Assembly (NCBI RefSeq): GCF_022458985.1
Contig: NC_061772.1
Span: 5,877,501 to 5,941,500, forward strand
Length of the DNA: 64,000 bases
From: Mugil cephalus
Taxonomy: Eukaryota > Chordata > Actinopteri > Mugiliformes > Mugilidae
Direction of reading: 5' to 3'
Shown here: piece after piece, positions 12,516-29,496 of the stretch
Layout: each line of letters begins with the position of its first letter
Numbering within the stretch: position 1 is the stretch's first letter
Program-made: the position numbers and the translations under genes
Notes under the pieces: model-generated
The model's database searches: none
What the model saw: only the letters and a program-made list of their open reading frames with translations
Told to the model about the DNA's origin: nothing

Positions 12516-14243
12516 ATGAGTCACATTATCTGGTTTTGCGTCTCGTCGCTCTTGTCTATTACTCCAGTCTTCTCTGATGAAAATATTGACACAAGCCTCC
12601 TTAAAAGTAAGTAATTCTCGCATAATTAACATTACATTTAAACAATTAACCTAACTATCTAACCTAACTTATCCCAAGTCAACAGTTGGTTTTACCCTAT
12701 CACAGTAAAGTTAAATCAAAGTTGTTGTTTTTTTTTTTTTATTTTGTTTTTCTGTTTGCAGTTTTCCCATCTGTGAGTATTGTTGGAGTACAGCAGGTTA
12801 CCTACTTAAAAGATCCCAACAGCCCTGAGTACGCCTTCAACGCCTCTGAAGCTCGGGAAGTCTGCCAGTCCCTTGGTCTGATCATTGCTTCAAAAGCACA
12901 AGTAGAGACGGCTCTAAAGAGAGGTCTGGAAACGTGCAGGTAAGGGCAGATCTTGAAACATAATTCCACCTCCGTGGGATCCGAAGAAATGTACCTGATG
13001 TCACGTTTTATTTCATTCAGGTTTGGCTGGATTGACGAGCATTTCGTAGTCATTCCCCGCATACAGGCACTTGCTAATTGTGGCCAAAACCGCAAAGGCC
13101 TGGTTCCATGGAGGGCTGGTCTACATCAAAAGTTTGATGTGTTTTGCTTCAATGAATCAGGTACGACATTTGTAATCTGGAGTCTTCTCTAGCACTGGTG
13201 TACAGCAGTTCATTGAAGACACCACGCATGCAAACACAAGAGAAGATTTTGTTTCACTAATATTTAGACTAAATGCAGTGCATTCAGCTACATTTTCAGT
13301 GATATTCTTCCAAAAAAAGTGAGACTTTAGAAAATATGAAAGGGTTAAACTGCAGTAATGTATTTCATAGAAGGTTTAATTCAGCGCATATAGATTTTGA
13401 ATATTTTCCCACATCAGTATAATGATGTCACCATTTCAATACACAGTTGCACGGTTAAAAAATGAAATGTTATTCAAACAATTGCATGCACTTATCCTTC
13501 ACAACCTTTGTGTACATGCACAGATGCAGCAGCACAACTGAAGGACACCGAATCTAATAGCAGTTTGAGCAGCAGCTATTACTCAGAGCACACCGAGTCT
13601 CCTACGAGGGCGACGGACTCCACCCTGACAACACACACTTCTTCCTACTCGACTCCTAAAATCACAGAGGACTTGGCAGAGTTAGCCCATTTTGTCGACA
13701 GCGCGCGAAGCCCCGCTGGAGGTAAGATATCCTGCTACTTTGTGTCATTTACAGTTCAGAAAACACACTCGAGGCAATATACTACACGTAAATCCCTTTT
13801 CGGTGCTGATGTTCTGTTGTTTCAGGGAAAGCTGTACTCATCTCCTGCACATGTGCCGTCCTGCTGATTGCAGTAATCATCGTCGCATACCTAAAATTGT
13901 GAGTCACGTAATAAAATATAATCCTGACCTTCTGTCTGAAGGGTCGGACGAGGCTTTCTTGAATCAGTGTCATTAAACAAGTAAGAGTGTGTGGAATATA
14001 AACACATTACTCAGAGGAGCTGACAGTGAGCTGCTTCATGTTAACTTTCAAATACTACATGACATGTTTTTTCTTTCCGCGAAAAGGAGACGGAGTCGCT
14101 CTCGCAGCACTGACGTGCAGCAGGAGCAGCAGCAGAAAGAGTACATCCAGACAGAAGAGTGGACATGTGTGAAGAATATTAAAGAAACCAGGGAAGATGA
14201 TCAGGAGGATGAGCGGACAGAAGACGGCGATGATACACAGTGA
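12516..14243 (+). CDS. lyve1: LYVE1, lymphatic vessel hyaluronan receptor, complete
   Basis: Type I membrane hyaluronan receptor of lymphatic endothelium (family role). Exons 12516-12606, 12762-12939, 13021-13160, 13524-13721, 13826-13898 and 14087-14243 total 837 nt, 278 residues plus stop (human about 322). Layout: signal peptide about 1-20 (MSHIIWFCVSSLLSITPVFS); Link domain about 39-138; Ser/Thr-rich, O-glycosylation-prone stalk in exon 4; membrane segment in exon 5 (CTCAVLLIAVIIVAYLK); basic RRSRSRS stop, then a Gln/Glu/Asp-rich tail. Family anchors are NASEAREVCQSLG, QVETALKRGLETC and FCFNES. Only four Link cysteines remain, and several hyaluronan-contact positions differ from human (see findings). 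The start was chosen because this ATG opens the signal peptide and splices in phase. Confidence 0.94.
12762..13160 (+). other. lyve1: lyve1 Link (hyaluronan-binding) domain exons
   Basis: Exons 12762-12939 and 13021-13160 encode the Link module. Cysteines lie in REVCQSL, LETCRFGW, LANCGQN and DVFCFNES, giving the two canonical Link disulfides. NAS (in AFNASEA) and NES (in CFNESG) are potential N-glycosylation sequons. Confidence 0.9.
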
Positions 14244-14293
14244 ACATCTTACTGATCTTTTGAAGAAACACAGCACATAAAAATTACAATAAT

Positions 14294-14299
14294 AATAAA
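14294..14299 (+). terminator. lyve1: lyve1 poly(A) signal
   Basis: AATAAA about 50 nt after the lyve1 stop implies a very short 3' UTR; an ATTAAA near 14401 is a possible alternative. Confidence 0.55.
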
Positions 14300-14466
14300 A
14301 CTCTTTAAGGGCAATGGTCATGATTTGTATAAAAGTAATGCAACAGAATTACTGTAAAGAGAATTTATTTTGCATGTATGTGTTTATTATTTTGCAATGC
14401 TATTAAAGGGTGCTGTTGGCCACTAGAGGGTAGTGTTGGAAATACAATCATTTTGAAGATACTTCG

Positions 14467-14972
14467 ATCAGGCATAACATTATGACCGAATGTTGTGTAG
14501 GTCTCCCTTGTGCCTCCAAAAAAGTTGTAACACATCAGAGAATGGACATGAGTCTTCTGAGGGTGTCTTGTGGTGTCTGGCAAACACTGTTAGTGGGGGC
14601 CTTCGGGTGCTATGGGTTGAGAGGAGGGGCCTCTCAGATACTTGATCAGTTTGGGATCTGGTGAGTTTGGAGGCCAGGTCGAAACCTTATGCTGTTTTTC
14701 ATGTTTTTTGTTTGTTTGTTTGTTTTAGTTGTTCCTGAACCATTTTTGTGTGTGTGTCTGTGTCAGGCTGCATCCTGCTGTGGATGGCTGCTACAGTCAA
14801 GGAGTGTTATTACTGTGGGGTGGGGGCGTCTTGTCTGGTCTAGGTGGGTGGTACATGTCTAAGTAACATCCACATGAATGTCAGGTCCAGCTCAACATTG
14901 TATTGCATCATTAACATTGTATATAGTCACATGGTCCTTGTTATTAGTTTTAATGTTGTGGCAGAGTGGTGT
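14467..14972 (+). mobile_element. Tc1-like non-autonomous element, copy 1
   Basis: The left end CATAACATTATGACC and right end TTTAATGTTGTGGC form a diverged inverted terminus typical of a widespread fish Tc1-like family. Inside are degraded antisense transposase fragments (for example the region resembling GTGAGTTTGGAGGCCAGG) with a large deletion and a GTTT microsatellite near 14709. It fills most of the lyve1-ampd3 spacer. A related copy is at 54756-55110. Confidence 0.65.
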
Positions 14973-15339
14973 AACCTTTTATACTATTTGTTCTTCAGAT
15001 AACCAACATGCGTGTGAAAGCAATGTTTCTACAAAAAAAAAATAAAAAAGGCAATATTATTCAAAACTTCAGTATCTTCCATATCTTTCAGTGTATCAAC
15101 ATCTTTAGAAAAATCCTCTGAAACTCTTGAAAACAAGCTATTTAAAGAAGAGGCACAGGAAACGTCCTGGACATTACTCATCTCTGTTATCCCACCTGTC
15201 TGTGTAAAGATCTCTCAACTGTAATGGTCTGATGCTTTGTATACAGTAAAGGAAAAGTTTCAAGTTTCAAACTGTTTCTGTGACAGACCCCATCAGAAAA
15301 TAGAGTGCTAGGTCCAAATATTTATACGGAGGGGGTTTG

Positions 15340-15345
15340 TTTAAT
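15340..15345 (-). terminator. ampd3: Candidate ampd3 poly(A) signal
   Basis: ATTAAA on the minus strand, about 270 nt beyond the ampd3 stop. No AATAAA was seen nearer, so this variant hexamer is the best candidate. Confidence 0.35.
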
Positions 15346-15616
15346 GGCAAATATGTGATTCTACTTCGCAAGTTTGGCCCAACACAGCTTTTGTCTAAAC
15401 CTTTGAAAAGTGCCATCAGTCATCCTTTCATCCAAGGTATGACTTTTTTTGTTTTTTTTTCTACCAAACTCATCATCACCTGCTTCTATCTAGCCAAGTA
15501 TTGCTTTTTAAGTGGTAATATATTCTATTTGATCATTGCAGTCACTTTTAAAAATAAACAAACGGTGATATGTAAGAGTGCTGCATGCTTGGACTATGTT
15601 TACAGTGAGATCCTGT

Positions 15617-21744
<6,128 letters not shown>

Positions 21745-23619
21745 GTCTGCAAGAAGGCAGAGGCAACAATGAGAGGTAACAGCAGCACGAAGCTGAAAGG
21801 AACAAAGAGGACCTGCCCTCTTTATCAGTCCTTTACTTGCTGTCACCAGCGCCCACTGTTTTGTAAACAAGATTTCAGCCCTGTGCAAGGGTTTAGGTGC
21901 AGGACATTCAAGATCTAACTGCACACATGGAAAGCATTGCGTGAACTGGTTTTGTTAATGCAAATTAAATTAGAAAAACTGCACCTTTACAAGCCATTAC
22001 ACATTTCACAGCCTTTAATTGAGAATTTTTTTCTTTATACTGATTTTTAGCCTTAAGCTTTCTTTTATATATATATGTATCCAATAAAGAACAGTTATCA
22101 GCATGAAGCTACAGCTGTATTTGGATAATGAATAATGTGTGTCAATAATAATGTACTAAAGCAAATTTCTGTTAGGGCATATAGTAATGGAAACAGTTAA
22201 GCTTGTGGGGCATTCAGGGCAGCAGTTCTAGACAAAGCATTTTGGAAAGTGCATTAGTACAATGACAAAAAAGTACCTACCAGTAGTTCCAGTGGTTTGA
22301 CAAAATTCTCCAGATGAATAACATCTTTGGGAATGCAAGTCCCTCTGATCTATTCTTGGAGTGTTACATCATAGTCTTTCCCTAACAAATGGTCACTCTG
22401 TTTCAGTTTGAAACTATAGCTGCCTAATATCACTTATTTTAACTGTAGTATTTGGTCTTGTCTACACTACTTGTGTTTACACATGGCTATGTAATTAAAA
22501 AATAACGGGCAGCTGCTTCTGCAAGGAGATAACTGGGATAAACTGGTACTATCTTACTGATATCCTCAGTGATGCAGGGTGCAGCTCAGGCCATTGCAGT
22601 GCCTAAGCAACATCAGAAAAAGACCTTGCCGTGTGGTGTAATCTAAGCCAGTTTTCCGCTCTGCCATGCATGGTGCTTCCAGGAAGCTTATCATTCTGGA
22701 CACACAACCCTAACATGACAACAGCTGTGTGCATCACTGCTGCTATGGAGCTTAATGGCATCTTGCACACTCTAAAAAAGATAGAGGATCATAAAAAATA
22801 TTGACTGGGAACTGATGGCTGCATGAATTATTAACTATCCTCTTGGACGCCTCTATATCATTTCCATGAAACTAATAGGTTCGTATTTCTTTTTCTTTTT
22901 ATTGTGCCCACCACAATAGGTTACAGCGGCATTGACACAACCCATGCAACCCAAACCAGGCACTGCAGCCTATGTATGGCTGTCACGACTGAACGAGGTG
23001 TAAACACAAATGCATGACTCTGAGACTATACGGTCAAATTCTCACATTCAAATTAGAGGAAACTGGTTCCACTGGTAACTTTATAGGACAAGACGAACCA
23101 ACAAAAAATAAAGGGAGACAGACAAATACACACTGGGAAAATAAGGTGGGAACGATCAGGAAGGCGGACACAGGAGGGGTAAGCCAACGACAACACACAA
23201 AGAAACGACCAAAATAAAAGCGGAAATAATAGAAATACAAGACACGAGGCTAAACACGATCAGTTTTACTCTAAGTGTGAACTTTCTCTATATGACAGTG
23301 GCGACATATAACGGTACTCAACAGGCCACGCTAACCACAGGAGGAAGGATTTAAGTTAACTCAGTTAACTGTATTAGCGAAAACTTTGCGTGATGCGTAA
23401 GCGCACTTTCTCAACATTTAACAGCGACATTTTGTTCTTTTGCCTAACTATTTTGTTCTGTAATAAGAGAGGCTATAGCACATACAGTAATGCTAAAATT
23501 TGCCAATATTTGTTGCTAGCTGTTGACTTAAGTATGGCTATATTTTCAATTGCGCGCGATATTATTTATTATTTGTAAAAGAAGTGCATCTGGTAGGTTT
23601 ATTCCAAAAGCTATCTTAC

Positions 23620-23675
23620 CTTGGGTTGTGTAAAATCTTAATTGTTTACCAGAACAACTCTCCCGCTCTTTAGCT
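23620..23675 (-). other. ampd3: Candidate ampd3 non-coding first exon
   Basis: On the minus strand CAACCCAAG meets the donor GTAAGATAG at 23619. Just upstream are an X-box-like palindrome and an inverted CCAAT box. Joined to the acceptor at 21747-21748, the first Met would be the internal MPRQFPKL start. The 5' boundary is only a guess. Confidence 0.4.
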
Positions 23676-23694
23676 GGTCAAATTACCATTGCCC

Positions 23695-23712
23695 GTTACC
23701 ATGACAACCAAT
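23695..23712 (-). promoter_or_regulatory. X-box-like and CCAAT motifs (candidate ampd3 promoter)
   Basis: 23695-23708 reads GTTGTCATGGTAAC on the minus strand, one base from the RFX X-box consensus. CCAAT (plus strand) overlaps it at 23708-23712. X-box next to CCAAT is a classical promoter arrangement, about 75 nt upstream of the candidate donor at 23619. Confidence 0.4.
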
Positions 23713-24113
23713 GGCCCAAACCTCCATGGGCCGGAAAATGTTAAACACTGTTGCCCATAAAGTTGGAATAATTTTGTTTTAAGACACACTCCTCATTTAA
23801 TTGCCATTTATATAGTTAATATATAGTGTTGATTAATTTTGTGTTGTTGCAATTTAGTGTTGTGTATTGACAATGCCTGTTATTTGACAAAAATAAGAAA
23901 TGGTAGTGCATTGCAGTTTAAATCTTTTAATTTACTGTCATCCAATATCATCATTATTTGTTGCATTGTTTGTGAAAAAGTCATCCAACACCCATCTTAC
24001 ACACCCATCTAATTTTGCTGCCGACCAGTTCATCCTCTTTCTGGCGACAATCGGCCTTGAACTATGGTAGTTGTCCGTGCTGCAGAGAATAGTCTGTGCT
24101 ACTGCTGCCTTAC

Positions 24114-24135
24114 CTTCATCGACGTCTGTAGCCAT
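24114..24135 (-). CDS. ampd3: Candidate ampd3 alternative first coding exon
   Basis: On the minus strand an ATG at 24135 opens MATDVDE and meets a donor GTAAGG at 24113. Seven codons plus one base join the AC that precedes the internal ATG (exon start 21746), giving [16 protein letters not shown] in frame. Human AMPD3 also has an isoform with a short extension before MPRQFPKL (from memory). Product would be 768 residues. The 65-codon frame seen here simply runs on into the intron. Confidence 0.55.
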
Positions 24136-24907
24136 ATCTGAGTCTGTTGTCTTCTCGAGTTGGTCTCAGGAAAGCTCTGCACAGGTCTGTTGGCACCTTA
24201 AGAGATTCTGTTGGCCCTAAAGGGGTCTATGGTGGAACACAACTGGAGTTTTGTTGTCCTATCTGTCCATCTCTCTATTTTAAGGAACTGGGGGAATCAC
24301 ACTGACTGAGCTGCTAATCCTGAGAATATGTTACAACTGGTGGTCAACAACGAGAGGGCCTCTGTCAGAGTAGACACAGTGTCTATTTATGTCTCTATTT
24401 CACTCTTTCTGTTTCAGAGACAGAGAAGACGCACAGCACTGTGTCACTGACCTACATACTGTACAGCGTGACCTTATGGGGGAGGGGGCTCCCAACAACT
24501 TTTGTGTTAATAAGTAGTTGTCCTATTTACTCAGAAAGTTCTGGAAAAATCTCATTTTGTCAATATTAACTCAACTCGTTATTAACCCATTTGAACACCT
24601 ACTAAATCTATTTATCTGCGGAAAGTCACTCACAATGCATATTTGTTAGCCCAGTGTCTTAATGTAAATGGAGCTGACAGTGGCAGTCTGTTTTGTTACA
24701 TATATGGTTCTCTATGATGCTGTCCAATGGGAGCTTCATTATAAATAAATATAGTGAATGATCTTGCTTTGCTTGCATCCACTGTGCGGTCCAGAATGTG
24801 GCTGAAGATGTGAGAACTAATGATGCGTTCTAGGTCACGTTTTATGTTACAGCATTCAACATATGTTTAAAAAAACAGAAAGAGCTGCTGCTTTATCTGT
24901 GTTTTCG

Positions 24908-25213
24908 TTCGGGAGGCTGTGGTTTGCAGTCGTAGTGAACTGTACTGCATTGTACAAATGCATGTTTCCATTATTTTGTCAGCCGCATTTTAGTCAGTGG
25001 CTTAGGTTAAATAACAGAAACAGTCCTGTTTAACAGCACCACAAACTACACCCTCCAAAACGATCGCATAGTTGCATTACCACCCTTCTTACTACATTTT
25101 GCCATAAACTGAGCATTATAACAATCCTGAAGCTAAGATTTAGTGCTGAGCGATTACATTAAAATGTATTTCTTTTCACTCGTGTACCCAGTGAACTGGC
25201 AAGTTAGTGTGTC
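24908..25213. repeat. Dispersed repeat family B, copy 2
   Basis: Same orientation and block order as copy 1 at 19397-19660 (GGCTGTGGTTTGCAGT, GTTTAACAGC, GAACTGGCAAGTTAGT), with substitutions and small indels. Two copies 5.5 kb apart point to an interspersed element, not a local tandem. Confidence 0.55.
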
Positions 25214-28200
25214 CTTTCTGTGTCTCTTCGCCATTTTGTCTTTGTACCTTGTGTTCAGCTCTTACAGTTACTAGTATATATTGCCTGCTTTTGTGCACCA
25301 CCATCCCTTTATGGATTTGTTTGTTGCTTATATTCTGTGAACCGACCTATTTCTATTGTTTGTGCCTTACTTGTTGCTTGATGTTGCCCATTTGAGTTAT
25401 TTTACATTGGTCCTCCTTAACATATGAATTCAGTGTTACTGAGACTCAAGAGATTCAGCTCTATGTCACATGACATAGTTCACATGACATAGTTCTTATA
25501 ATATTAGATTTTAACATGTGGCCATGAACATAAATGTCTGTTGGTTTCCTTTAGATTGGTAATGTTGTCACATTAAGCATACAGATCCTTTAAAATAAAT
25601 TTTAATACAGAAATATATAATAAGAAAATAAAGTGAAAATCTCTGTTGCTTCAAACCACACCACTGCCGTGTTTTCACTCAGTCACTGATAACAAGAATG
25701 GTTTTCAGTCTGAGGACTATTTAGAAGAATTTGTTTTTCACCATTACATGAGAAATGGCTTTTCTGATTGTCTAGTTTGGGAAACATTAGATCAGAAGGC
25801 TGAGAAACAGTTTTTTGGGCTGCAGAAAGCGTTATTGGACACTAATGTGTGAGAGTACCTTAATGATACTCGCTCTGGATCATGCTAATGTGGGTGCGAG
25901 TACCCTTGTGTTTTCAGTGTTCTAAAATGCTCTGTAATGGGGAGCTGACCACATATAATCTCCATGGTTACACTGGAGGGTAAGAATCCTCATTCATTAT
26001 TTCCAACTCCTTTTGTCTATCCCATAGGAGACTTCATGAGGCCATTAGTTAGCCACTCATGTCGGTTGCTCAGACTCATCTCGATCTGTTCAGTTGACTT
26101 CATCTTGTCTTTTTAGGACTTTTCTCACTGCTGTTATTGCCTGATCCCCGAATTTGCTCTTTGTCAAAGTTGCATCTGAGGGAGAAAAGGCCATTTACCA
26201 CATTATAGAGAGATAGGGATGAGAGAGGGAAAGGAAGATGCTCACTCTTTCCCAAGCAAGGACTTGACTGCTGCTTTGCAAGAGGCGTGTCTCCCCGTCT
26301 CATCTTTCTCTGTGTCCGGGGCCTAGAGAAGAGTAAGCAAAGAAAGCACACTCACCCATGAATACAAAGCAGCGTCCTTGCGGCTATTACCTAATACTTG
26401 TCACACACATATCCAACAAGTCTAGATGGGTTTATTGCAATACTAACATGCATGCACATAAGCCTATTGCCCGTTACAAAATCATGCCTGCAGTAGAACT
26501 GATCAAAACAAAACCATTTTAAGAGGAGACCGCAAGACATAGAATTATTAAGGGATACATCCTGCCATAAATTATGAGTGACCGTCCATTAATGTGTCAA
26601 ATAAGACAACTCACCTCCTTGGGCTCTGCTGTTTCTGAGGTGTACACAAACTGCACAAGTTCCCCCAGAGAAACATCTAAGTCATGCTGGGCTCTTGTTG
26701 TGGACTATTGAATGTCTCATCCACCACCCTGCAGCACACATCACTCCATCCTTAACTCTTTCATTGCCACGGCTCAATACGAAGGCAGCATCTGAAATCA
26801 TATCCTGTAATAGTCACATCATCCCAACTCTTTCAGCCAGCCGTTGTGTATGTAATTACATCTGAAACGCGTCAGCGTGTGAAATATGATTGCTTTTCCC
26901 AGGTTTCTGTCTTCTTTCAAAAGTCTAATAATGTCCTCTTGTGGCTGCTTTATTCCTATGCAGGCCATTTTGCTGAGACGTGAGAGTGGAATAAATGGAA
27001 TAACAGTTTCCACAAGGCTAAAACCATGCACTCACTCCTGTCCCTTTAATAACTGAGCAAAGACGTGGACAATCACAGCTAATTTACCCAGATGTGAACC
27101 AACGTATCACATGGCAAGAGTAAGTGTCTCTATGATGGCATGTGTTCTGTGTACTGTATCCAAAGAATCTTAAATTCTAAAATGTCTTTACCACAGTTGA
27201 CTTCAGCCTCCTGTCAGAGTCTCATGGCCAGATCAAAGAGTGTTCTCTGATACCATTATCAGCCTTGCAGTAGCAGAAGGGCCCAGAGTGTTGGCCTTGA
27301 GCGTAAAGGAGGGCAACAGATTTAGCCTGACAGTGTTTCAGATTGTGGAGCTAATCCTCTCAGCTCAGGTTATCAGGGTACTTTTAGAGATGGCTTTAAA
27401 GGACTGACTCTTAGTCCTGGGCCTGTATCATTTTTATTGTCACACTGGCTGTTCCACTGACAGCTCCTCGTCTGCTCTCCTTCCTCTCCTTAACTGTCCT
27501 CTCCTTTCCATTTTCCGTAACATTTAAGTTGCTTAGGGTTGTTTTCCATCTGATCCAGGGACCCATTTTGGCAACAAAGTTAAAATGGTGACTGTTTCGT
27601 ACTGGAAAGACTGGAAAGTACTGGACAGTACTTGAAAGAGAAGGTCCTAAAATAATACTGTGTATATGTTAGAACATAGTGGAGGAAAGTACAAAAAAAC
27701 CGTAGGCTTAGCACATAATAAACCCTGGAAAGTGGGTCTATTTTTTTTAATAGTGATGTTATCACTATGTCACTGGCGTCAGCAGCTGAAAGATTTACTG
27801 GAGGATGGACACTGTCACATCATTCAAGGGCAAACCAATCCATTCAGTCTCTGTACTGTGGTGAAACGTGTGCCACATTTTATTTTATTTTTTATTTATT
27901 GCTTTTCTTCTTTAGGAATACAGTGTTGAGTTTTAATTCCTATTCAAAATGTAGAAGTGGTTGTGATATAACCAGCCACTAGATGGCACAGTTGCTTTGT
28001 TGTTTTTTTTGCAAGCTTTGCTAGTCGCCTCATTCCAGTTCATCACCTGTCATCCAGTAATCAAACCACTGAAAATAACATTCACAGCTTTAATTAAAGC
28101 GTTACTGTATACCCTTTTATTATTTTACTAAAACTTTCATTCAAAGCAACAAGCAAACAACTATTGTCCTGTAAACAATCCATGGTTACATACATTTACG

Positions 28201-28399
28201 CAGGCTAGTCTATGAGAGGGAAATTATTCTACTCACGAAATAAAATGAGAGGCATTGTTTAGTTCATGTATGGTTTTAGGCAAGAATAACTCTTTTTTTT
28301 AAAAATTAAAATTATGAATTATTATTAGTATTGTGGAAGCTTCTTGAAAAGACGATGGACAGAAACATACATTTCTGTCTCAGTCAGAAAACTCTTAAA

Positions 28400-28466
28400 A
28401 CTTGAAACAGTGACATGTAAGAATTTTCAATTAGAAAACTCTTACATGTCACTGTTTCAAGGTTTT
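28400..28466. repeat. Near-perfect extended hairpin
   Basis: A 21-bp perfect arm (28401-28421, starting CTTGAAACAGTGACATG) is matched by 28441-28461. It extends by one A-T pair (28422/28440), then after one mismatch TTTTC (28424-28428) pairs with GAAAA (28434-28438) around a 5-nt AATTA loop. An 8-bp inverted repeat (GACAGAAA/TTTCTGTC) lies just upstream near 28358-28379. Confidence 0.85.
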
Positions 28467-29490
28467 ATTTAAAAATATATTTCAGCCGTCTATTCTAGCT
28501 GAATAAAACAAAGAAAAAAGACAACAAAATTGTTTTACCCATTCAATCTCTCTAGATGGCAACAGAGAACATGAAATCATAGTTTTCGCTTCCTTACACT
28601 CATTTTGAACAGATATGGCTTATGGTTCAGGTGAATAAAAAGCCAATATTTCTCATTACATCAAGTGTTAGGATATTTCAATCAGTATGATCGACTATGA
28701 GTGCTACAATAAATTAAACACTAAAGACTTTATCTCGTTCATTCTTAGCCACACATTTATTTCTGTATGATTCGGCTATAAGTTGAAAAGTTGCAAGGGT
28801 CAAGCCTTGTCACGCTTGTAAGGAGTACATGGGGCACCTGGCTAGCTTGGCTTTATACCAGTCACCAAAGTCCTGTTGTGATCTGTTGTAATAAATGTTT
28901 ACAGCATATGTGATTAAATGTAAATTTAACAGTGAATTCTGACCATATACAGTACAGTATATTTGCCTGAACGCCTCAAATATGTCAAAGAAGGGGCGCT
29001 AATGTGTGAAGACCTGCTCTATTTCCGTACTGTTCTTGGCAGTGCTTGAATGTGAAGGTCTTAATCGCAGCTTTATCAGAGAAGTTATTGTGATGCTCTC
29101 GCAGGAATGTTAGACCGGAACCCCCCCCCCTCCACAACAGCCTCCTTCTGTCCCAACCACCTACTTGAATACAGATGGATCCCCAGCCTCCTGAGATGGC
29201 CTTCAGGGCTGCTCTGTAGTGTGGTGTGAGCCAAAAAAATATGAGCTGAACCTAGCAGGAATGTGCCTGGCACCCTGTCTGTCCCTTTTTTTTAAGGGGG
29301 TGGGGGTCATAACTAGGGGAATATAGGGAGAGGACGGGAGGCTTTAATGAGAACCTGTAATCACTTAACAGAGACCAGGTGCTCTGTGTCTTACTGTAGC
29401 AATGTGCCCCAGATAATAGAATGCCATTTTTACTTTACAAGAGGCAGAAGTAAAGGATACTGAACAAGGTGTAGATTTGTATGCAAAATG

Positions 29491-29496
29491 TTTATT
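29491..29496 (-). terminator. adm: adm poly(A) signal
   Basis: AATAAA on the minus strand about 960 nt beyond the adm stop. The intervening 3' UTR is very AT-rich in its distal half and carries ATTTA pentamers (for example complement of 29543-29547 and 29704-29708), consistent with an unstable, inducible mRNA. Confidence 0.55.

Larger units (their letters stand above)
14244..15616. other. Convergent lyve1-ampd3 spacer
   Basis: 1.37 kb between two stop codons: the short lyve1 3' UTR, the Tc1-like element, then the presumed ampd3 3' UTR. No trace of rnf141, which sits between LYVE1 and AMPD3 in human, is visible. Confidence 0.7.
21747..24113. other. ampd3 5' intron/promoter region
   Basis: Lies between the internal-Met exon and the alternative coding exon. 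It holds the candidate non-coding exon and promoter motifs near 23620-23712, and a possible extra donor near 22283 (CTG then GTAGGTAC on the minus strand). Otherwise AT-rich with no recognised gene. Confidence 0.6.
24136..29480. other. ampd3-adm intergenic region
   Basis: About 5.3 kb without a supported gene. It contains repeat family B copy 2, poly-C near 29121, a poly-T-rich stretch near 27891, and a near-perfect hairpin at 28400-28466. Open frames near 25646, 26819 and 27660 have no family features. Confidence 0.65.

Noticed and set aside
23938..24113. Continuation of the minus-strand frame beyond MATDVDEG
   Set aside because: A good GTAAGG donor interrupts it at 24113, and the residues after it match nothing in AMPD3; only the first 22 nt are proposed as coding.
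25646..25852. 68-codon plus-strand frame between ampd3 and adm
   Set aside because: No domain, no splice context, and codon composition like the surrounding non-coding DNA.
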